A stretch of 64,000 nt of DNA, from contig NZ_VOIW01000003.1 in the NCBI RefSeq assembly GCF_009659625.1, forward strand, positions 558,001-622,000. Reading direction: 5' to 3'. The stretch comes from Pseudomonas haemolytica (GTDB lineage: Bacteria; Pseudomonadota; Gammaproteobacteria; Pseudomonadales; Pseudomonadaceae). The notes under the pieces were generated by a model. That model was not told the origin of the DNA, searched no databases, and saw nothing but the letters and a program-made list of their open reading frames with translations. This document shows positions 58,770 through 64,000 of this stretch, piece after piece; positions within the stretch are counted from its first letter, which is position 1, and every line of letters begins with the position of its first letter. Both the position numbers and the translations under genes were made by a program.

Positions 58770-59717
58770 CTATTTGGCGAGGTAAGCTTTAACGGCATCG
58801 AGCCCTGGTTTGCCATCAACGGTGGTGACACCGGCGAGCCAGGTGTCGAGCACTTGCGGGTTCTTCTGCAGCCAGGCCTTGGCGGCGGCGTCGGGCTTCA
58901 TCTTGTCGTCCAGGACGTTACCCATCAGGGTGCTTTCCATGTTCAGGGTGAACACCAGGTTTTTCAGCAACTGGCCGACGTTGCTGCATTCCTGGGTATA
59001 GCCTTTGCGGGTGTTGGTATAGATGGTGGCCTGGCCGTAGTTGGGGCCGAACGAGTCGTCACCGCCGGTCAGGTACTTCATCTTGAAGCGGGTGTTCATC
59101 GGGTGCGGTTCCCAGCCGAGGAACACGATGGCCTGGCCGCGCTTGGTGGCGCGTTCAACCTGGGAAAGCATCCCGGCTTCGCTGGATTCCACCACCTTGA
59201 AGCCAGCGTCTTTCAAGCCGAACTGGTTCTTGTCGATCACGGTCTGGATGGTGCGGTTGCCGTCGTTACCCGGCTCGATACCGTAGATCTTGCCGCCCAG
59301 CTCATCCTTGAATTTGGCGATATCGGCGAAGTCTTTCAGGCCCTTGTCATACAGCGCCTCGGGTACGGCCAGGGTGTACTTGGCGTTCTCCAGGTTGGCG
59401 CGCACGGTTTCCACGGTGCCGGCATCACGGTACTGCTTGATGTCGTTTTCCATGGTCGGCATCCAGTTGCCGAGGAAGATGTCCATGTTCTTGCCGTCGG
59501 CCAGGGACTTGTAAGTCACAGGTACCGAAATCATCGTGGTGCGCGGCTTGTAGCCCAGGCCCTTGAGGATTTCGCTGGTGGTCGCGGTGGTGACGGTGAT
59601 GTCGGTCCAGCCGACATCGGAGAAGTTGACGGTCTTGCACTGTTCCGGTTCTGCAGCGTGTGCCACAACTGGCAGACTCAGCATGGCGGCCAACAACAAC
59701 GAGGGTGAACCTTTCAT
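58770..59717 (-). CDS. cbcX: Choline/betaine ABC transporter binding protein
   Basis: A 315-residue periplasmic protein with signal peptide at 1-21 (MLSLPVVAHAAEPEQC). The binding domain has VNFSDVGWTDITVTTATTSEILKGLGYKP, LADGKNMDIFLGNWMPTMENDIKQYRDAGTVETV, ALYDKGLKDFADIAKF, IYGIEPGNDGNRTIQTVI and IVFLGWEPHPMNTRFKMKYLTGGDDSFGPNYGQATIY; the W and Y residues (GNW, WEPH) form the quaternary-amine cage. ChoX/CbcX proteins of this family bind choline tightly. First gene of cbcXWV. Two 12-bp direct repeats lie about 150-180 bp upstream. Confidence 0.94.
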   Translation of the reverse strand: MKGSPSLLLAAMLSLPVVAHAAEPEQCKTVNFSDVGWTDITVTTATTSEILKGLGYKPRTTMISVPVTYKSLADGKNMDIFLGNWMPTMENDIKQYRDAGTVETVRANLENAKYTLAVPEALYDKGLKDFADIAKFKDELGGKIYGIEPGNDGNRTIQTVIDKNQFGLKDAGFKVVESSEAGMLSQVERATKRGQAIVFLGWEPHPMNTRFKMKYLTGGDDSFGPNYGQATIYTNTRKGYTQECSNVGQLLKNLVFTLNMESTLMGNVLDDKMKPDAAAKAWLQKNPQVLDTWLAGVTTVDGKPGLDAVKAYLAK

Positions 59718-60133
59718 CGGGGTAGACTCCTGTGTCTTTTTCTGGCGGCGTTCGCCGCGCTTTATAAGTGTTGCGGTTGGAGCGTGCGGTGAAGCTCTGG
59801 CACGGTGCCTTGCAAACGAGTCGAGACTGATCATGTACCAGTGAAAATCTGACGCCTACAGGGGGCGTCGTATCCAGTACAGGGATGGTCGTATCCAGTG
59901 TCGGTGACGTCGCTTACAGATTTTTTCCACGACAAAACTGCAGTTTTAATCGATCTGCACCGCAAAAAACGGCCAAAACGCCTGCTCGCTCAGGGGCGAC
60001 GCTGGTGAGCATGAGTACGTCGGTGTGAGACGCCGTGAGCGACAACAAAAGCCTGATGATGCCGCCATCTGGGCGATCTGAGCGTAGCAGCTTGTTGATG
60101 CCTGGCCTGTGCTCAATGAGGAGTTTCAAGGCA
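59718..60133. other. 416-bp divergent promoter region between cbcX and sdaA
   Basis: The region presumably holds both promoters. Besides the direct repeats listed separately it shows a GACGCC...GGCGTC inverted repeat at 59851-59869, a GGAG-type leader for sdaA at its right end, and otherwise nothing recognisable. Confidence 0.5.
59867..59899. promoter_or_regulatory. Tandem 12-bp direct repeat with 21-bp period (AraC-type site)
   Basis: GTCGTATCCAGT occurs at 59867-59878 and again at 59888-59899. The 21-bp period equals two helical turns, the spacing usual for AraC-family activators. The region lies between divergent cbcX and sdaA, with the AraC-family regulator gbdR just downstream, so GbdR is the natural candidate to bind here. 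The exact GbdR consensus was not checked. Confidence 0.55.
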
Positions 60134-61510
60134 ATGGCTATCAGTGTTTTCGACCTGTTCAAGATCGGCATCGGGCCTTCGAGTTCTCACACCGTCGGCC
60201 CCATGCGCGCCGCGGCGTTGTTCGTCCAGGCGTTGCGTGAACGTGACGTGTTGGAACAGGTGCGGCGTGTCGAAGTTCAGCTCTACGGCTCGCTGTCGGC
60301 CACCGGCATCGGCCATGGCAGCGACACCGCGACCATCATGGGCCTGATGGGCGAGTGGCCGGACGCAATCGACCCGTCGCAAATCGGCGTGCGCATTCAC
60401 ACCCTGCGTGAAACCGACACCTTGTTGCTCGACGGCCGCCTGCCGGTGCCTTTCGTATGGGCGCGGGACATGCGCCTGCTCGACGAAAACCTGCCGTTCC
60501 ACCCCAATGCCATGACCCTGGTGGTGTGGGGCGATGACGGCGAACTGCACCGTGACACCTACTATTCGGTTGGCGGCGGCTTTGTAGTGGATGAGGCCCA
60601 GGCCCGAAGCGGTGTGGCCGATATGGACCGCACCGAACTGCCTTACGATTTCTCCAGTGCGGCGCAGCTGTTGCAGTTGTGCAACACCCACAACCTGCGC
60701 GTCGCCGAGCTGATGCTGGCGAATGAAAAAACCTGGCGCACCGAAGATGAAATCCGCAGTGGTTTGATGAAGCTCTGGCGTGCCATGCAGGACTGTGTGG
60801 AGCAGGGCTTAAAGCACGAAGGCATCCTGCCCGGTGGCCTCAATGTGCGCCGCCGCGCCGCCAGGTTGCACCGCAGCTTGCAGGAGCTGGGCAAGCCCAA
60901 TGTAATCGGTTCGACCTTGAGCGCCATGGAGTGGGTCAACCTGTTCGCCCTGGCGGTCAACGAAGAAAACGCCGCCGGTGGGCGCATGGTGACGGCGCCC
61001 ACCAACGGCGCAGCGGGGATCATCCCGGCGGTACTGCACTACTTCATGAAGTTCAGTGAGGAAGTCACCGAAACCAACGTGGTCGACTACCTGCTTGGTG
61101 CGGCGGCGGTGGGGATTCTGTGCAAAAAGAACGCCTCGATCTCCGGTGCCGAAGTCGGCTGCCAGGGCGAAGTCGGTTCAGCCTGCGCCATGGCCGCGGC
61201 CGGCTTGGCGGAGATTCTCGGCGCCACGCCGGAGCAGGTGTGCAACGCCGCCGAAATTGGCCTGGAACACAACCTCGGCCTGACCTGCGACCCGGTCGGC
61301 GGGCTGGTGCAGGTGCCGTGCATCGAGCGCAATGCGATTGCGGCGGTGAAGGCGATCAACGCGGCGCAAATGGCCCTGCGTGGCGACGGCCAGCACTTTA
61401 TCTCCCTGGACCGAGTGATCCGTACCATGCGTGACACCGGGGCGGATATGCATGACAAGTACAAAGAGACGTCGCGGGGTGGGTTGGCGGTGAGTGCGGT
61501 GGAGTGCTGA
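60134..61510 (+). CDS. sdaA: L-serine dehydratase
   Basis: A 458-residue single-chain iron-sulfur L-serine dehydratase converting serine to pyruvate and ammonia. N-terminal [24 protein letters not shown] (substrate loop), [23 protein letters not shown], then the alpha domain with [57 protein letters not shown] (cluster cysteines) and [28 protein letters not shown]. Called sdaB at the matching P. aeruginosa locus (PA5379). It lets serine made from glycine, the end of betaine catabolism, enter central metabolism. Start ATG 60134, with GAGGAG and AAGG upstream. Confidence 0.95.
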   Translation: MAISVFDLFKIGIGPSSSHTVGPMRAAALFVQALRERDVLEQVRRVEVQLYGSLSATGIGHGSDTATIMGLMGEWPDAIDPSQIGVRIHTLRETDTLLLDGRLPVPFVWARDMRLLDENLPFHPNAMTLVVWGDDGELHRDTYYSVGGGFVVDEAQARSGVADMDRTELPYDFSSAAQLLQLCNTHNLRVAELMLANEKTWRTEDEIRSGLMKLWRAMQDCVEQGLKHEGILPGGLNVRRRAARLHRSLQELGKPNVIGSTLSAMEWVNLFALAVNEENAAGGRMVTAPTNGAAGIIPAVLHYFMKFSEEVTETNVVDYLLGAAAVGILCKKNASISGAEVGCQGEVGSACAMAAAGLAEILGATPEQVCNAAEIGLEHNLGLTCDPVGGLVQVPCIERNAIAAVKAINAAQMALRGDGQHFISLDRVIRTMRDTGADMHDKYKETSRGGLAVSAVEC

Positions 61511-61524
61511 GACCGAGTCGCCTG

Positions 61525-61599
61525 TATCGGGAGCAAGCCCCCTCCCACATTTTGAATTGTGAATACCTTCAAATGTGGGAGGGGGCTTGCTCCCGATAG
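61525..61599. repeat. REPIN downstream of sdaA
   Basis: Inverted REP pair with the inner TTTTGAATTGTGAATACCTTCAAAT shared with the betA-betB copy. It lies 15 bp after the sdaA stop. Confidence 0.9.
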
Positions 61600-61620
61600 C
61601 GGCAGTTCAAACAATACTGC

Positions 61621-61986
61621 TCATAAAGTGAGCACCTGGATCCCAATGCGCCACCTTTTAGCGCGTCGCAAACAGATAAGCAGCTCCCAAACGATTTCTC
61701 CTCCAATACTCGCCCATCGTGCGTTGGGTGACAGACTTTTCCCACGCCCGCAAAGCGCCTTCCCACAAGTGCTACCGATTTGCTCACGCTGCTTGAGCAG
61801 GACGGTTCCTACGCTTTTTTCGGCCATATCCCGCACTTCCCGCACGGGCTTATATAGACGCATCAACAGGTCGTTTTCAGGAGTTATTGAATGGCCATTC
61901 AATTTTAGGCATGGCATTTGCTCTATCAATTCAAAGCCTCTCCTTTCCAGGGCGAGCGCAATAACAAGAGCCTCGCCTGAGGCCAT
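61621..61986 (-). CDS. Hypothetical protein between sdaA and gbdR
   Basis: An open frame of 121 codons (MASGEALVIALALERRGFELIEQMPCLKLN...) on the opposite strand to sdaA and gbdR. It continues SITPENDLLMRLYKPVREVRDMAEKSVG and ends RWRIGIQVLTL. An earlier in-frame ATG at 62028 would overlap the gbdR start. I recognise no domain. The ENDL segment recurs in the minus-strand frame near 63570-63600 (PENDLFIAIRAIR), which suggests a repeated, decaying sequence element and not a conserved enzyme. Whether it is translated is doubtful. Confidence 0.35.
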   Translation of the reverse strand: MASGEALVIALALERRGFELIEQMPCLKLNGHSITPENDLLMRLYKPVREVRDMAEKSVGTVLLKQREQIGSTCGKALCGRGKSLSPNARWASIGGEIVWELLICLRRAKRWRIGIQVLTL

Positions 61987-62014
61987 CACCCGCTTTGTGT
62001 GAGGAGATACCGCG

Positions 62015-63118
62015 ATGACGTCGTTCAACTCCGGGGCCCAACCCCAGAACCGTGCGCCTCAATCCATCGGCTTTCTGCTGCTGGACAATTTCACGCTGAT
62101 TTCCCTGGCTTCGGCAGTGGAACCGCTGCGCATGGCCAACCAGTTGTCCGGCCGCGAGCTGTATCGCTGGACCACCCTGAGTGTCGACGGCAACCAGGTA
62201 TGGGCCAGCGACGGTCTGCAAATCACTCCCGATGCTTCCATGCACAAAGCCCCGGCCCTGGACACCGTTATCGTGTGCGGCGGTGTGGGTATCCAACGCA
62301 CGGTCACCCGTGAACATGTGTCGTGGCTGCAAGGCCAGGCGCGCCAGTCCCGGCGCCTGGGCGCGGTATGTACCGGCAGTTGGGCCTTGGCCTGCGCGGG
62401 TTTACTCGACGGTTTTGATTGCAGCGTGCACTGGGAATGCCTGGCGTCGATGCAGGAAGCGTTCCCGCGCGTGTCCATGAGCACGCGCCTGTTCACCCTC
62501 GACCGCAACCGCTTCACCAGCTCCGGCGGCACCGCGCCGCTGGACATGATGCTGCACCTGATCAGCCGTGACCACGGTCGTGAATTGTCGGCAGCGATCT
62601 CCGAGATGTTCGTGTACGAACGCATCCGCAACGAACAGGATCACCAGCGCGTACCGCTCAAGCACATGCTCGGCACCAACCAGCCGAAGCTGCAGGAAAT
62701 CGTCGCGCTGATGGAGGCCAACCTGGAAGAGCCGATCGACCTGGATGAGCTGGCGGTGTACGTCGCCGTATCGCGCCGGCAGTTGGAGCGGCTGTTCCAG
62801 AAATACCTGCACTGCTCGCCATCGCGCTACTACCTCAAGCTGCGCCTGATCCGTGCCCGGCAACTGCTCAAGCAAACACCCATGTCGATCATCGAAGTGG
62901 CGTCGGTGTGCGGGTTTGTGTCTACGCCGCACTTCTCCAAGTGCTACCGCGAATACTTCGGCATACCGCCGCGCGATGAGCGCGTAGGTTCCAATACCAC
63001 CCAGCAGGTGGCGATGCTGCCGATTCCGCAGGCATTGGTGTTGTCACCGTTGTCAGGGCCGATGTCGGCGTTGAGCCAGGCGCGCAATGAGTCGACTTTC
63101 GCGAGCGTACGGCTTTAG
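62015..63118 (+). CDS. gbdR: AraC-family activator of betaine catabolism GbdR
   Basis: A 367-residue regulator with an N-terminal class-I glutamine-amidotransferase-like domain (IGFLLLDNFTLISLASAVEPLRMANQLSG, GAVCTGSWALACAGLLDGFDCSVHWE) and a C-terminal AraC DNA-binding domain (IDLDELAVYVAVSRRQLERLFQKYLHCSPSRYYLKLRLIRARQLL, then SIIEVASVCGFVSTPHFSKCYREYFGIPPRDER). GbdR responds to glycine betaine and dimethylglycine and activates betaine demethylation, cbc and serine-use genes in P. aeruginosa. Start ATG 62015 has GAGGAG 8 bp upstream. The location after sdaA matches PA5380. Confidence 0.95.
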   Translation: MTSFNSGAQPQNRAPQSIGFLLLDNFTLISLASAVEPLRMANQLSGRELYRWTTLSVDGNQVWASDGLQITPDASMHKAPALDTVIVCGGVGIQRTVTREHVSWLQGQARQSRRLGAVCTGSWALACAGLLDGFDCSVHWECLASMQEAFPRVSMSTRLFTLDRNRFTSSGGTAPLDMMLHLISRDHGRELSAAISEMFVYERIRNEQDHQRVPLKHMLGTNQPKLQEIVALMEANLEEPIDLDELAVYVAVSRRQLERLFQKYLHCSPSRYYLKLRLIRARQLLKQTPMSIIEVASVCGFVSTPHFSKCYREYFGIPPRDERVGSNTTQQVAMLPIPQALVLSPLSGPMSALSQARNESTFASVRL

Positions 63119-63131
63119 ACCGAGTTGACTG

Positions 63132-63206
63132 CATCGGGAGCAAGCCCCCTCCCACATTTTGAATTGTGAACACCTTCAAATGTGGGAGGGGACTTGCTCC
63201 CGATAG
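63132..63206. repeat. REPIN downstream of gbdR
   Basis: Inverted REP pair (GCATCGGGAGCAAGCCCCCTCCCACA and complement) with inner TTTTGAATTGTGAACACCTTCAAAT. The right unit has a GGGGACTTGC substitution. It ends near the stop of the following minus-strand gene. Confidence 0.9.
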
Positions 63207-63213
63207 CGATCTA

Positions 63214-63486
63214 TCAGGCACCAGAGTTCTGCTTGAACTGCACCAAAGCCGGCAACAACTGCTTATCAATAGCCTGGCGCACAGCCGGCAGAATCGTCGC
63301 CTTGCCGGTGTACATCTGCTCCACCATGCCCTTGAGCGCCTTGGCCCGCGCTTCACTCAAGCCGCGCACTGCACACTCACACGCCTGCTCGGCGGTGGCA
63401 CCGCTGGACACTTCAAAACCCAGCGAGCGCAGTTGGCCCAGCAGGTCATCCTTGTCAATCAAATCCGCGTGCATCATGACATTCAT
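63214..63486 (-). CDS. Small hypothetical protein near gbdR
   Basis: A 90-residue soluble helical protein (MNVMMHADLIDKDDLLGQLRSLGFEVSSGATAEQACECAVRGLSEARAKALKGMVEQMYTG...) with no signal peptide and two cysteines in one helix (ACECAV). I do not recognise a domain. A gene of unknown function sits at the same place (after gbdR) in P. aeruginosa, which supports it as real. The start may be ATG 63486 or one of the ATGs three to four codons later. Confidence 0.65.
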   Translation of the reverse strand: MNVMMHADLIDKDDLLGQLRSLGFEVSSGATAEQACECAVRGLSEARAKALKGMVEQMYTGKATILPAVRQAIDKQLLPALVQFKQNSGA

Positions 63487-63690
63487 CCTGGTGTAGGGAG
63501 CGGGGACTGACCTGGATTCTGGTAGGCCCTCGGCCTGTCGGCAAGGGCAGAATCAACGGATGGCTCGGATGGCTATGAACAGGTCGTTTTCGGGGCAATC
63601 AGCGATAGAAGGAATAGGCACACTCACTCCCAGGCACGCAGCTTGAAGGTTTGGTCACCCTCGGGATGCACAGCTCACACAAGGCACTCT

Positions 63691-63727
63691 GCCCCGATTC
63701 AGTCACGGCTGGATCGGGGCTTTTTTT
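63691..63727 (+). terminator. Intrinsic terminator on the + strand near the window end
   Basis: The stem GCCCCGAT / ATCGGGGC with a 14-base loop is followed by seven T on the plus strand. No + strand gene ends just before it (gbdR ends 570 bp upstream), and the minus-strand gene stopping at 63733 has no U-tract from this stem. It may end a small RNA or a long gbdR 3' region. Confidence 0.7.
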
Positions 63728-63732
63728 GCCGA

Positions 63733-64000
63733 CTATTTTTTGCCTGGTAATCCAATCACTCGGCCGAGCAGGGCGGGGCGCGGCAGGTCGGCTTGCGCAC
63801 TGCTTATGGTCGCGAGCCTTGCAAGCGTGGCCTCGGTAAAAGGCGCTGAGTGCGGCCCAGCCAGGTCAACGTGCAGCAGCATCTGTTCGTTGCCGGCCAG
63901 TGCTTTCTCATCGCCCACTAAATGCAGGCTGTGGTAGAGGTGCAGGCGCTTGGCGTCGTGGGCGATCAGTTGGGTCTGCACCTCAACGTCGGCGCCGCGT
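63733..64000 (-). CDS. Thioesterase (4HBT, carnitine-locus type), partial at window end
   Basis: The 3' part of a gene, 88 codons up to the window edge: ...GADVEVQTQLIAHDAKRLHLYHSLHLVGDEKALAGNEQMLLHVDLAGPHSAPFTEATLARLATISSAQ... This is the C-terminal half of a hotdog-fold (4HBT) thioesterase. The QTQLI-x-HD-x-KRLHL-x-H pattern is found in the thioesterases of carnitine catabolism loci (CdhB type) near gbdR in Pseudomonas. It would remove CoA from betainyl-CoA. The N-terminus lies outside the window. Confidence 0.75.
   Translation of the reverse strand, partial: RGADVEVQTQLIAHDAKRLHLYHSLHLVGDEKALAGNEQMLLHVDLAGPHSAPFTEATLARLATISSAQADLPRPALLGRVIGLPGKK

Noticed and set aside
61569..61787. A second small minus-strand gene overlapping the 61621-61986 frame
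   Set aside because: It runs into the REPIN and its C-terminus (REQAPSHI) is REP sequence in translation; overlaps another frame and has no family.

Overview
The window is chromosomal DNA of a Pseudomonas of the fluorescens group. This rests on gene content and order (rsmE-bioA, rhlE, metF-ahcY, metK-regulator-tkt-epd-pgk-fba, and betT/betIBA-cbcVWX-sdaA-gbdR arranged as in P. aeruginosa PA5372-PA5380), on the high-GC codon use, and on many fluorescens-type REP palindromes carrying GTGGGAGGGGGCTTGC. I saw no tRNA, rRNA, CRISPR array, insertion sequence or prophage. The only mobile-type sequences are non-coding REP pairs (REPINs), which lie between transcription units.

Layout. 0-4 kb: a hemolysin III-type membrane protein, then a LysR regulator divergent from a D-amino-acid dehydrogenase-like flavoenzyme and an amino-acid binding protein. 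4-10 kb: rsmE, bioA, a cytochrome b561/YceI pair, and the DEAD-box helicase rhlE with a possible structured RNA upstream. 10-15 kb: a periplasmic binding protein, a glycosyltransferase-like protein, and the methionine-cycle genes metF and ahcY, the latter under an S-adenosylhomocysteine (SAH) riboswitch. 15-17 kb: a patatin-like protein whose catalytic layout matches the P. aeruginosa type III effector ExoU. 17-25 kb: transporters (formate/nitrite family, Na+/H+ antiporter, EamA), a MAPEG protein, mltA, a cytochrome c'-like lipoprotein, and ligB between two small DUF1090-like genes. 25-34 kb: metK with an ArsR-methyltransferase fusion regulator and its likely operator, then a sugar-phosphate cluster (tkt, epd, pgk, fba) containing two small lipoproteins. 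34-43 kb: a PL7 alginate lyase, a REC-PAS-GGDEF-EAL cyclic-di-GMP protein, small enzymes, a FUSC membrane protein and a BaiN-type flavoprotein.

43-50 kb: dbpA, an MFS exporter, a clear RhlA homologue with no rhamnosyltransferase beside it, and a TldD/TldE-type protease pair. 50-64 kb: the choline/glycine-betaine region: betA, betB, betI (with a 20-bp palindromic operator), the choline transporter betT, the quaternary-amine ABC transporter cbcVWX, L-serine dehydratase sdaA, the regulator gbdR, and a truncated thioesterase of the kind found in carnitine loci.

Two metabolic themes stand out. The first is the SAM/SAH cycle: ahcY and metF with a riboswitch, metK with a fused ArsR-methyltransferase regulator. 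The second is choline uptake, oxidation to betaine and use of the derived glycine/serine. The most unusual accessory content is the ExoU-like phospholipase, the stand-alone RhlA next to an exporter, and several regulatory palindromes or repeats that could be tested.
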